This document shows, one piece after another, positions 21,557 to 32,771 of a DNA stretch of 64,000 bases. The translations under genes were made by a program, and so were the position numbers. The notes under the pieces are model-generated. The model saw nothing but the letters and a program-made list of their open reading frames with translations. It made no database searches and was not told where the DNA came from. The number at the start of each line of letters is the position of its first letter. Position 1 is the first letter of the stretch. The DNA is from Megaleporinus macrocephalus (Eukaryota; Chordata; Actinopteri; Characiformes; Anostomidae), in contig CM038728.1 in the NCBI GenBank assembly GCA_021613375.1, forward strand, positions 32,804,907 to 32,868,906. The letters run 5' to 3'.

Positions 21557-21965
21557 ATACACAGATCAGCCATAACATTAAAACCACCTCCTTGTATCTA
21601 CACTTCCAGACTGCAGTTCATCTGATTCTCTGTATACTCTCTGTATACCACCATCCAAAACTATCCAGACAGCAGTGTCCTGTGGGCGGTGTCCTGTGTC
21701 CACTGATGAAGAACTAGAGGGACACAAACTGTGCAGCAGTAGATGAGCTACTGTCTCTGACTTTACATCTACAAGGTGGACCAGCAAGTAGTAGGTGTGT
21801 CTACTAGAGTGGACAGTGAGTGGACACAGTGTTTAAACACTCCAGCAGCAGCACTGCTGTGTTTGATCCACTCACACCAGCACCACACACTAACTAACTC
21901 ACCACCACCAGTTCTGTCACTGCAGTGCTGAGAATGACCCACCTCCCTAATAATAACTGCATTAC
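21557..21965 (-). mobile_element. MITE copy 3, with terminus
   Basis: The left edge reads CAGATCAGCCATAACATTAA, the outer end shared with a Tc1-like lineage. Inside are TTTACATCTACAAGGTGGAC, CACAGTGTTTAAACACTCC and CAGTGCTGAGAATGACCCAC. The right terminus is lost. This is the longest copy of the family in the window, apart from the one at 37.2 kb. Confidence 0.78.
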
Positions 21966-23078
21966 AGTAGTGTGTCTATTTTTATTATTTAAATATTATT
22001 ACATGCTCTCTCATTAGTATGCTGAGCTCTAATAGCCACCGTTCAGCCCCAGAGCCGTTAGTCAGACCACTGCACAGATTCGGCCCCCCTGAGTCCAAGA
22101 ACATCTACAGAGCAGCACAAAGCACACAGCGCCATGACCAAGTCCCAGTGGACGCGGCAGTCCCACAGCTCTAACGAGCGGGACGTGGTTGCTTCTTCAC
22201 GCCGACGACTGTGTAAAGCCTCTGGGAGCCGCTGGCTCCTTCTCTCCGGAGGCGGCTTTGTGTGGGACATCTGGGAGGGGGTCCCTGCGCTTCAGCTTTT
22301 CCAGGACAGGGGGCGTTTCATCTACTAAAAAGCGCCACGTGAAACGCTGCCCCCTGCTGGTCTCCCCTGCTCTGCGCGATACGGGACCCGTCTCGAACCC
22401 CTCGAGGCTTTTGTCTCTCTGATTAAAGGCTAGCTTGTTTGTCAGCCTGCTTGAAGTGACCGCTCACTGTGTTCCCTGACCCACATCGCACCCTGCTCTT
22501 ATCAGACACAGAGACAGAGATGGGGGTGGTGGTGATGGGGGGGTGGGGGGGGGGGGTGGTAGAATGAAGAAAAACAAAAACAACATGTGTATTTTTGCTG
22601 TGCTGCTGCTTTTGTTCAGGCTTTTCCGACGCGAGTCCAGATAAAACAGCAGAGACCGCAAGCTGGACAGACACGAAATGAAGCGGGAGTTAAATAAATA
22701 AATAAATAAGTGTAGCCAGGGCAGTGATGTGTAAACTGTGGGCTATGCCTAGCACAGTGTGACCGCACACCAGCACCCCCCAGGTGACCAAGTGACCCCT
22801 CAGGTGTGCTTTTATGTTCTGACCGCTGAAAGAATAAGGGCGTCTGCTCACTGACCTTAAAAAAACAAGCATCATTTCCTGCACAGAACGATTACGTCAT
22901 TCAGAGAGGGGGTTGGTGTCAAGTCGGAATTGTTCACAGTGGTGTTGAATGGAACCAGACGTCCACCTCTAAAAGCTCCTCACAGAAACTTATTACAGTA
23001 GATGTTATAAATACACTGTCTGATTCTGAGACGCTGTTTAAGATATTTTAGAGAAGATCTCAGTTTACACTGCATTCA
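21966..23078. other. Single-copy DNA with short simple repeats
   Basis: No supported exon. Contents include a G-rich run at about 22537-22556 and (AAAT)n at 22692-22710. Short frames near 22134-22422 overlap in several phases and have no known domain. Confidence 0.45.
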
Positions 23079-24720
23079 TTACGGTGGTGTAGTGGTTAGT
23101 ACGGTGGTGTAGTGGTTAGTATGGTGGTGTAGTGGTTAGTATGGTGGTGTAGTGGTTAGTATGGTGGTGTAGTGGTTAGTACGGTGGTGTAGTGGTTAGT
23201 ATGGTGGTGTAGTGGTTAGTACGGTGGTGTAGTGGTTAGTATGGTGGTATAGTGGTTAGTATGGTGGTGTAGTGGTTAGTACGGTGGTGTGTAGTGGTTA
23301 GTATGGTGGTGTAGTGGTTAGTATGGTGGTGTAGTGGTCAGTATGGTGGTGTAGTGGTTAGTATGGTGGTGTAGTGGTTAGTATGGTGGTGTAGTGGTTA
23401 GTATGGTGGTGTAGTGGTTAGTACGGTGGTGTAGTGGTTAGTATGGTGGTGTAGTGGTTAGTACGGTGGTGTAGTGGTTAGTATGGTGGTGTAGTGGTTA
23501 GTAGGTGGTGTAGTGGTTAGTATGGTGGTGTAGTGGTAGTACGGTGGTGTAGTGGTTAGTATGGTGGTGTAGTGGTTAGTATGGTGGTGTAGTGGTTAGT
23601 ATGGTGGTGTAGTGGTTAGTAGGTGGTGTAGTGGTTAGTATGGTGTAGTGGTTAGTAGGTGGTGTAGTGGTTAGTACGGTGGTAGTGGTTAGTACGGTGG
23701 TGTAGTGGTTAGTATGGTGGTGTAGTGGTTAGTAGGTGGTGTAGTGGTTAGTATGGTGGTGTAGTGGTTAGTATGGTGGTGTAGTGTTAGTACGGTGGTG
23801 TAGTGGTTAGTATGGTGGTGTAGTGGTTAGTATGGTGTGTAGTGGTTAGTATGGTGGTGTAGTGGTCAGTATGGTGGTGTAGTGTTAGTACGGTGGTGTA
23901 GTAGGTTAGTACGGTGGTATAGTGGTTAGTATGGTGGTGTAGTGGTTAGTATGGTGGTGTAGTGGTTAGTATGGTGGTGTAGTGGTTAGTATGGTGGTGT
24001 AGTGGTTAGTATGGTGTGTAGTGGTTAGTACGGTGGTGTAGTGGTTAGTATGGTGGTGTAGTGGTTAGTATGGTGGTGTAGTGGTTAGTATGGTGTGTAG
24101 TGGTTAGTATGGTGGTGTAGTGGTTAGTATGGTGGTGTAGTGGTTAGTATGGTGGTGTAGTGGTTAGTACGGTGGTGTAGTGGTTAGTATGGTGGTGTAG
24201 TGGTTAGTAGGTGGTGTAGTGGTTAGTATGGTGGTGTAGTGGTTAGTATGGTGGTGTAGTGGTTAGTACGGTGGTGTAGTGGTTAGTATGGTGGTGTAGT
24301 GGTTAGTATGGTGTGTAGTGGTTAGTATGGTGGTGTAGTGGTTTATGGTGGTGTAGTGGTTAGTACGGTGGTGTAGTAGTTAGTACGGTGGTGTAGTGGT
24401 TAGTATGGTGGTGTAGTGGTTAGTATGGTGGTGTAGTGGTTAGTACGGTGGTGTAGTGGTTAGTATGGTGGTGTAGTGGTTCAGTATGGTGGTGTAGTGG
24501 TCAGTATGGTGGTGTAGTGGTTAGTACGGTGGTGTAGTGGTAGTATGGTGGTGTAGTGGTTAGTATGGTGGTGTAGTGGTTAGTACGGTGGTGTAGTGGT
24601 TAGTATGGTGGTGTAGTGGTTAGTATGGTGGTGTAGTGGTAGTATGGTGGTGTAGTGGTTAGTAGTGGTGTAGTGTTAGTATGGTGGTGTAGTGGTCAGT
24701 ATGGTGGTGTTGGTTAGTAG
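23079..24720 (+). repeat. 20-bp SINE-head minisatellite, locus B, about 82 units
   Basis: Same unit as locus A. Unlike loci A and C, the register slips often: one- to three-base losses such as TTAGTAGGTGG, AGTGGTAGTACGG and GGTGTGTAGTGG, and a gain at 24481. The final unit continues without a break into a SINE body at 24721. The array therefore grew from the 5' head of that SINE. Confidence 0.93.
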
Positions 24721-24955
24721 GTGGTGTAGTGGTCAGCACTGTCTCCTCACAGTAAGATGATCTGGGTTGGATTCCCGGTCCGGGTGGTTCTGTGTGGAGT
24801 GTGTATGTTCTCTCTGTGTTTGAGTGGGTTCCTCCGGGTACTCCGGTTTCCTCCCACAGTCCAAACACATGCATGTTAGGATCCTCACTCTAAACTGCCC
24901 GTAGGTGTGAGTGTGTGTTGTGATGGGATAAAGCAGAAGATAATAGATGGAAAAA
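24721..24955 (+). mobile_element. SINE M body with A- and B-box
   Basis: TGGTGTAGTGG (24722-24732) is a good A-box and GGTTGGATTCC (24766-24776) a good B-box, at tRNA-like spacing. The body continues through TTCCTCCGGGTACTCCGG and CTAAACTGCCCGTAGGTG, then jumps to GGGATAAAGCAGAAGATAAT, so part of the 3' half is deleted relative to the 16.6-kb copy. Pol III promoter capacity is possible from the boxes alone; whether it is transcribed is unknown. Confidence 0.78.
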
Positions 24956-25341
24956 TGTATTATATATAAGTTTTCCAGATTTTACTATTAACATTCATAT
25001 AAACACTCAGAAGACGTGTAGGTTCACTGTGGGTAAATAGTGTTATAGATCGGGGTAGAGCATAAATTAAATGTGTATAGTTGTGTTGTAGATATGGAGA
25101 CCCCCTGGTTCCCATCAGCACCACTGTAAACAACATCTGAACCATTTCACACCAAACCCACTCAGAATCTCTCTGTTTACATCACAAACACTAAATTATG
25201 GATGCCGTAGCTTTGTGCCCTTCTGTTCTACAGGAACGAAGCCAAAATTCCTGTCCTGTGGAACCAGAGTTTGTACAGTAGAGACTAGAGTCTAAGACAG
25301 GGAGGAAACAAAGTTTGCTGCCACTGGGCTCTAATGTTAAC
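24956..25341. other. Spacer with single-copy progenitor of the 21-bp array
   Basis: Mostly unassigned DNA. At 25095-25166 CCCCTGG, CAGCACCACTGTAAACAAC and ATCTGAACCATTTCACACCA match both flanks and one unit of the 7.5-9.07-kb array. Here the unit occurs once. Confidence 0.7.
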
Positions 25342-26316
25342 TACAATATATCACCAAAAGTATCCGCTCGTCTGCCTTCACACGCATATAAGCTTGAGTC
25401 ACATCTCCTTCTTAATCCATAGGGTTTAATATGATGTCAGCCCAACCTTTGCAGCCATAACAGCTTCAACTCTTCGGGGAAGGCTGTCCACACGGTTTAG
25501 GAGAGTGTTAATGGGATTGTTTGAGTGTTCTTTCAGAAGCACATTGGTGAGGACAGACACTGATCTTGGACTAGAAAGTCTGGCTCACAGTCTCCACTCT
25601 AATTTATCCCAAAGGTGTTCTATCAGGTTGAGGTCAGTCAACTTCCTTACCAAACTCGTTCCTCCATGTCTTTATGGAGCTGCTTTGAACAATGGTAGAG
25701 TGTGATTTGAACAAGAGAGTGTGATTGGTCACTCCAGAGAACACGTCTCCACTGCTCTAGAGTCCAGTGGCGGCGTGCTTTACTCCACTGCATCTGACGC
25801 TCTGCATTGTTCTTGGTGATGTAAAGCTTGGATGCAGCTGCTCGGCCATGGAGACCCATTCCATGAAGCTCTCTATGCTCTGTTCTTGAACTGATCTGAA
25901 GGCCACATGAAGTTTGGAGGTCTGTAGTGATTGACTCTGTAGAAAGTTGGTGACCTCTGTGCACTATGCTCCTCAGCATCCGCTGACCTGCTCTGTCATT
26001 GTACGTGTTCTACCACTTGATGTCTGAGTTGCTGTCGTTCCCAATCACTTCCACTTTGTTGGAACACCACTGACAGTCCACTGTGGAATATTTAGTAGTG
26101 AGGAAACTTCACCACTGGACTTGTTGCACAGGTGGCGTCCTATCACGGTACCACGCTGGAGTTTACTGAGCTCCTGAGAGAGACCCACTCTTTACTAATG
26201 TGTGTAAAAGCAGTCTGCATGACTAGGTGCTGGTTTTATACACCTGTGGAAGTGATTGGAACACCTGAATTTAGAGATTTGGATGTGTGAGTGAATACTT
26301 TTGGCAATATAGTGTA
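25342..26316 (-). mobile_element. Tc1-like element with both termini, internally deleted
   Basis: Terminal inverted repeats match at 25342-25370 (ATATCACCAAAAGTATCCGC) and 26288-26316 (reverse complement ATATTGCCAAAAGTATTCAC). Target TA dinucleotides are plausible on both sides. At 975 bp it is well short of a full autonomous element. The body carries a degraded transposase on the minus strand. It could be moved only in trans, if the termini still work. Confidence 0.85.
25440..26190 (-). pseudogene. Tc1-like transposase, internal deletion
   Basis: Read from right to left: leader and helix-turn-helix region (about 26190-25980), then a 110-codon frame (25979-25647) with the second DNA-binding part and WRRVLWSDQSH, the segment that carries the first catalytic Asp of the DDE triad. 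At about 25725-25690 the text jumps to the C-terminal part. There a degraded form of the NPIEHLWD motif with the last catalytic Glu is still legible near 25610-25635. The segment with the middle Asp is absent. Inactive. Confidence 0.8.
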
Positions 26317-26462
26317 CATTTATACATCCATCCATACATACACACTTACATACATACATCTCTACTTCCATCTACACATTCATACACCCACACATAGATC
26401 TGTACATACATCTATACACACATTCATCTATCCACATATACATCTATACATACATTCATGAG
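26317..26462. repeat. Degenerate (CATA)n / CATCTATA microsatellite
   Basis: ACATACATAC, CATCTATACA and CCATCCATAC words repeat imperfectly, immediately right of the Tc1-like terminus. Confidence 0.85.
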
Positions 26463-26994
26463 AAAACATGATAAAGACACTAATTGCACTCACTTTTTTG
26501 TATGAATAGTTTCTCCATATGGTTTGAGGCCAATATGTGATGATTAGCTACCTGCCTATTGGTGTACATAAGCCTTATCAACGTGTTAGCTGTATTAGCC
26601 TCATAGCTCGAGTCTAATGTTAGAGAGACAAACATTATCTGTAGCTGATTGATTATATTTGGAGCATGAAGGAAATTGTCTAAATTAGATTTTTATACTT
26701 CCTCATGGCTCAGACACTCCACACCTCAGCCACAGCATCACTGATATTTATGGAGACAAGCAACACTTTCATTTGCCTTTATCATTTATTTAAATATCTA
26801 TTCAGAAACGTCCTGGATGGATGTCTGGCTGAGGCTGCCCAGTGAACACAGTTCCAAGGCAGCAAACAGGCATCTGTCCATCAAACTGTGGAACAAGGGG
26901 GCAGCATTTGCATACAAATACCCACAATCATACCCTTCTACACACAAAGTGAAAAGTATGAGCCATTAAAGCTGTTCTGGGATTCAGTACGCAA
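26463..26994. other. Single-copy spacer
   Basis: No gene or recognised repeat. The part around 26800-26960 is balanced in composition and could be conserved noncoding DNA. Confidence 0.4.
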
Positions 26995-28060
26995 ACAAAT
27001 TGTAGCCTGTAGGTATTGTTAAATATAGCCAGTATGTATTGTTAAATGGCATTGAACAGTGCTCGGTTTTCTACAGCCGGCATGCTCTGCAAAGGTCATT
27101 CCACACTGCTGTATCATTCACGACTGGTGTGTATTGTGAACGAACAATTAAAAATACTAGGTCTTCTACGGCTGGTGTGTTTTGTTAAAAGATAGCCAGT
27201 ATGTATTGTTGAAAGCCTTTGAAAATTTCTAGTTCTTCAACAACCAGTATGCATTGTTAAATGTTGGTAGAGGCTGCCCGGTCTTCTACAGCCTGTGTGT
27301 ATTGTATTAAATATATCCAGTATGTATTGTTAAATGCCATTAAACACTGCTAGTCCTTCTACAGACATTATGTATCATAAAATATATCCAGTATGTATTG
27401 TTGAAATGTCATTAAACACTGTTAGTCCTTCTACAGCCAGTATGTATTGATAAATACCATTAAACACTGCTGGTCCTTCTACAAGCCAGTATGTATTGTT
27501 AAATGCTGTTGAACACTGCTAGGTCTTCAACAGGCTGGTATGTATTGTTAAATTCTGTTGAACACTGCTAGGTCTTCTACAAGCCAGTATGTATTGTTAA
27601 AGTCACTAAACACTGCAGGTCCTTCTACAAGCCAGTATGTATTGTTAAATGCTGTTGAACACTGCTAGATCTTCCACAGGCTAGTATGTATTGTTAAATG
27701 CTGTTGAACACTGCTAGGTCTTCTACAAGCCAGTATGTATTGTTAAATTCTGTTGAACACTGCTGGTCCTTCTACAAGCCAGTATGTATTGTTAAATTCT
27801 GTTGAACACTGCTGGTCCTTCTACAAGCCAGTATGTATTGTTAAATTCTGTTTAACACTGCTAGATCTTCCATAGGCTAGTATGTATTGTTAAATTCTGT
27901 TGAACACTGCTAGGTCTTCTACAAGCCAGTATGTATTGTTAAATGCTGTTAAACACTGCTAGGTCTTCTACAAGCCAGTATGTATTGTTAAATGCCATTG
28001 AGCACTGCTAGGTCTTCTACAAGCCAGTATGTATTGTTAAATGCCGTTGAATACTTTGAC
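26995..28060. repeat. 49-bp minisatellite with a decayed left side
   Basis: The unit is CTTCTACAAGCCAGTATGTA, TTGTTAAATGCTGTTGAACA, CTGCTAGGT. Units from about 27470 to 28045 are alike. Those from 26995 to 27420 keep only the core CAGTATGTATTGTTAAA and differ in length. Homogenisation thus appears confined to the right half. Confidence 0.9.
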
Positions 28061-28945
28061 ACTATTGCAAACAGTAGTGGATTTTTACAGCGAACGCTAT
28101 GAATGTGGTCAATGTCTTGTGTTACAGTTTGGTGATGCACCATCACAGAGTGAAAGCCTCCCTCTGGGTATATATTTAGTTCCAACATGAGCCTAAACAA
28201 AGTTTCAGTGCTAAACTAACTGGTACATGTCACAGAAGTGCTATATGCTGACATTAAGGCTGAAAGCCACTAACAGTGCAGCGAAGCGTTGACACCCATT
28301 AAGAATGTATGTGGTGTGAAAATTTAAAAAGACGAAACCAGCACAACAACTTTAAAAAAGGTTTGTGCTGAAAATACATACGTCCTGACGCTGACAGAAA
28401 CGTTTCTTGAAGGCAGCTGTTTACAGCTCACCAAATGGTGCATCTTTCAGGATTGTACTGTGGAATTGTAGGATTCTGTATCAGCCTGAATTGTAGGTTC
28501 AGCCTTCAAATGCAGCAATAAGAGTCCCTCCACAAATTAGTATGCCCACAAAGTAGTTTGGTCAGAAATCCAATTTATAAACTTCCAGGCTTAAAGATTT
28601 AGTCCACAGGAGTTTATTAATAACTGTGAATGTGTTTACATTCATTTAATTATTCGGTAACAGCAGAGAATCAGATCTTGGCAGCAGTCAACTCATTTAC
28701 ATGCACTTCGGTAATCAGATCATGTGGAAACTCCAGGTCTATATGAGTTAATCAGATTTGCAATCGACCAAAAAAAACCCCAAAAACTTACAAAATAAGA
28801 TGTGAAGTAAACATCTGAAAACTCTAACTTAATACTGCAGTTTATTTTTAAACTATTAAAAGAAATCATATAGAAGATGAAGAATATTTGGATCCTTCAT
28901 TTTGATTATTTCAACCCTTTAAATGATGCATGCATTTTTGATGCA
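28061..28945. other. Single-copy DNA, no gene seen
   Basis: A 70-codon minus frame lies mostly at 27988-28200 and partly over the array; it has no domain. The rest is AT-rich and unremarkable. Confidence 0.45.
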
Positions 28946-30254
28946 TCAGAGTAAGAGTATATATACACTGAGTAATCTGAAAGAAATCAGAGTAAGAGTA
29001 TATATACACAGTAATCTTAAAGAAATCAGAGTAAGAGTATATATACACTGAGAGATCTAAAATAAATCAGAGTAAGAGTATATATACACTGAGTAATCTG
29101 AAAGAAATCAGAGTAAGAGTATATATACACAGTAATCTTAAAGAAATCAGAGTAAGAGTATATATACACTGAGAGATCTTAAAGAAATCAGAGTGAGTAT
29201 ATATATACACTGAGAGATCTAAAATAAATCAGAGTAAGAGTATATATACACTGAGTAATCTGAAAGAAATCAGAGTAAGAGTATATATACACTGAGTAAT
29301 CTTAAAGAAATCAGAGTAAGAGTATATATACACTGAGTAATCTTAAAGAAATCAGAGTAAGAGTATATATACACTGAGAGATCTAAAATAAATCAGAGTA
29401 AGAGTATATATACACTGAGTAATCTGAAAGAAATCAGAGTAAGAGTATATATACACTGAGTAATCTGAAAGAAATCAGAGTAAGAGTATATATACACTGA
29501 GTAATCTTAAAGAAATCAGAGTGAGTGTATATATACACTGAGTAATCTGAAAGAAATCAGAGTAAGAGTATATATGCACTGAGTAATCTGAAAGAAATCA
29601 GAGTAAGAGTATATATACACACAGTAATCTGAAAGAAATCAGAGTAAGAGTATATATGCACTTAGTAATCTGAAAGAAATCAGAGTAAGAGTATATATAC
29701 ACTGAGTAATCTGAAAGAAATCAGAGTAAGAGTATATATACACTGAGTAATCTGAAAGAAATCAGAGTAAGAGTATATATACACTGAGTAATCTTAAAGA
29801 AATCAGAGTAAGAGTATATATACACTGAGTAATCCGAAAGAAATCAGAGTAAGAGTATATATACACTGAGTAATCTGAAAGAAATCAGAGTAAGAGTATA
29901 TATACACTGAGTAATCTGAAAGAAATCAGAGTAAGAGTATATATACACTGAGTAATCTTAAAGAAATCAGAGTAAGAGTATATATACACTGAGTAATCTG
30001 AAAGAAATCAGAGTAAGAGTATATATACACTGAGTAATCCGAAAGAAATCAGAGTAAGAGTATATATACACTGAGTAATCCGAAAGAAATCAGAGTAAGA
30101 GTATATATACACTGAGTAATCCGAAAGAAATCAGAGTAAGAGTATATATACACTGAGTAATCTGAAAGAAATCAGAGTAAGAGTATATATACACTGAGTA
30201 ATCTGAAAGAAATCAGAGTAAGAGTATATATACACTGAGTAATCTGAAAGAAAT
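28946..30254. repeat. 41-bp minisatellite, about 32 units
   Basis: The unit is TCAGAGTAAGAGTATATATA, CACTGAGTAATCTGAAAGAA, A. Variants include CTTAAAG/CTGAAAG/CCGAAAG, GAGAGATCTAAAATAAATC and a CACAGTAATC form lacking TGAG. Left-hand units mix many variants. Right-hand units are nearly uniform, with a run of CCGAAAG at 30040-30125. Confidence 0.93.
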
Positions 30255-30545
30255 CTACTGGGCTAATCTATCTAGTCTACTGGTGGGCTACATTCACCTC
30301 ATACCTCCAGTTCTAGATCTAAAAGCTCTGAGGTTTTTACTCCATGACGGTTAAGTCATATCTGTTTATGGTCCAGATGGCTTTGGGCATGCTGGATTCA
30401 CATCTCAACTAGCGTTGCTGCAGCACCGGTCAGTATCAGTCAGCAAACTACAAACTAAATAAATGTCTGTACAATAAAGACTACATAACAAGTTCAAGGA
30501 CGAGCAATACACCAACAACAGCCGTTTGAAGTGGGCCACGCTCAA
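30255..30545. other. Single-copy spacer
   Basis: No recognised feature between the 41-bp and ~178-bp repeats. Confidence 0.45.
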
Positions 30546-31020
30546 CGGCACTAGGCCACTGTGCTGCTCCGCCAGCAGATGCCATCCAGGCGTCCTTGGT
30601 GGGCTTTCCCACTTCTGACACCAATCCTTTCACCTCTCGATAGCCAGCAACAGGACACTACAATACTTCTACACCTTTCATTATTCATTGAAACTTCAAT
30701 AAAGGTTTAAAATAAAGCTGCTCAGCCAGCAGAGCTTTGTAGAGCTTTGTAGCCAGCTGCCATCCAGGGTCCTAGGTGGGCTTTCCCACTTCTGACACCA
30801 ATTCTTTCACTGCTCGATAGCCAGCAACAGAACACTACAATACTTTCAACCCTATCATTATTCATTCAAACTTCAATGAAGGTTTAAAATAAAGCTGCTT
30901 CGTCGGCAGAGGGTTTGTAGAGATTTGTAGCTGTCTGCCATCCAGGGTCCTGGTTGGGCTTTCCCACTTCTGACACCAATCCTTTCACCAGTCCATAGCC
31001 AGCAGTGGGACTTCTACTCT
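30546..31020. repeat. ~178-bp tandem repeat, 2.6 units
   Basis: GCCATCCAGG followed by GTGGGCTTTCCCACTTCTGA occurs at 30581, 30760 and 30938, that is at 179 and 178 bp spacing. GATAGCCAGCAACAG, CATTATTCATT and AGGTTTAAAATAAAGCTGCT recur once per unit. It is the longest unit in the window and the one closest to satellite monomer size. Confidence 0.88.
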
Positions 31021-31835
31021 GTTCTTTTCAGCAGTGGGACTTCTACTCTGTTTGTTTCATACAAACTTGGATGGAAGTTTTAAACAGTGCTCAGTTTTTA
31101 AATATTTCACACTGTGTTTACTGCAACGTATTTATAAACAACCTTTAATAAATATGCGCTCTGCGTTTGATTGCATGTGCCTGTGATCACTGTGTGCAGG
31201 CCCAGGTTTACCCGTGGCTGAGCGCCTGGTGTGTGCGCTCTCTCTCTCTCTCTCTCTCTCTCTGAACTGATTTAGTCAGCAGATAAAGCGGCACACACCT
31301 TTGTGTCGGAGTGTGCGTGTGTGTGTGTGTGTGTGTGAACGGGGATGCGTCACACAGCTGTGTGTGAGGAGTGACATTTCAACGTGTTTGGAGTGTGACG
31401 GTTTGTAGGAGCTCCAGCGGCGAGGCATCGAGAACAGGCAGAGAAAACCTAATAACACTCTCTCTTTGTGTCTGTCACTCTTATTTCTCCTTGGAGATCA
31501 ATGAAGCCTCCGTATGAATGTGTGTATATATTTACCTGCGTACTCATCCCCGTGTTAGAGGCCTGCATGGCCTGGATTATTAATGCTGCAACCGCATATC
31601 ACATCCTGCTGCGCATGTAAACATTCCTGTACTGCCTAGACAGCACACAGATGTGGGCACCCCAAAAATGGCCCACATTAAAAGATACTGGGTCCTACTG
31701 AGCATCTGCATAGGTAGCATTTTACCTAACAGCATGCAGCTCCCAACACGTACACTGCCCTAATTCCTACATCCCCTAAATATACAGTCTACTGAGGTTC
31801 CTTCCTTTGGCTGAACTCTAAGGGAGCACGGAATG
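31021..31835. other. Single-copy DNA with CT and GT microsatellites
   Basis: Contains (CT)n at about 31240-31263 and (GT)n at 31313-31336. CTCCTTGGAGATCAATGAAG at 31487 resembles the GGGGATCAATAAAG-type 3' ends of fish LINEs also seen near 34.77 and 34.9 kb. No exon supported. Confidence 0.45.
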
Positions 31836-32640
31836 GTTCCTCGGTCGCTTAAACAATCCCATAATGCAGCGCGTATTCTTAAACATGGGCGTCTGACGAC
31901 TGCACCTCGAAACAAGTCAAGTTTAAAAACGATGTTGTCTCAAAGCAGTTTTGAAAACAGACAGTTACAACATATATATCTCCCAGTGAGCAAACCAGAG
32001 GCAACAGTGGCAAGAACACCTCCCTCAGACTGGAGGAAGAAACCTTGGAAGGAACCAGACTCACAAGGAGAGACCCGTCCTCCTCTGATCAAACAGTATT
32101 TACAGTTTAATAAACTAAACACCAAAGAAAAGAGTCTCTGTTTAAAATCGGGATAGCAAAGCTTTAGAAGCTGCACAGGTAGAGGCAGTCTCTGACTGAG
32201 GTAGTCTCTGACTGAGGCAGTCTCTGGCAGAGTCTTTATGTAAAGTGGGCGTGAGCTGAAACAGTCCCATCCTATCTCAATGCTGGTGCATCTGGATGGT
32301 GTACAGTGATGTAACTGAGGGTGTAGCAGTTGACACAAGTGGACAGAAGAACTGGCTGGTGATGGTGGGGAGGAGGTGAGCTGGCTGGTGATGGTGGGGA
32401 GGAGGCCCTGATGGTCAATCCTCCAGTAGCGTTCAACAGACAGGAGGACAGTCATTACCTCAGGAAGAGTAAAGAGAGAAGAGAAACACCCGTCTGCTTT
32501 ACTCCTCCAGAGCAACAACCATCAACACTCCAGTAGAACCGACGAGAGGAGAACCCATGGAGCTGAGACGTTGAGGAGATGCTGCAGCTGAGGTCAGTAA
32601 ACACTGCTCACATGCAGTGGGCGGGAACAAACCATGACAC
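31836..32640 (+). mobile_element. Dispersed teleost repeat (unclassified)
   Basis: The block around 31985-32080 (GAGCAAACCAGAGGCAACAG, GAGGAAGAAACCTTGGAAGG) is a phrase I recognise as highly repeated in fish genomes. Class and ends are uncertain. Two small internal duplications occur: CAGTCTCTGACTGAGG-type triplets at 32183-32230 and GAGCTGGCTGGTGATGGTGG twice at 32348-32405. Frames of 107 and 192 codons cross it on opposite strands and are not convincing. Confidence 0.45.
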
Positions 32641-32771
32641 AGTCTCTCTCTAACTAGAGCGTCTCAGTAAGTAAAGGAGAGGACACTGCTACTTACACAG
32701 CTGCCTACATAGCCAGTACACTATTTAGGCAACTCACTAGATTTAGAATTTTTAGAATTTAGAACTAGAAT

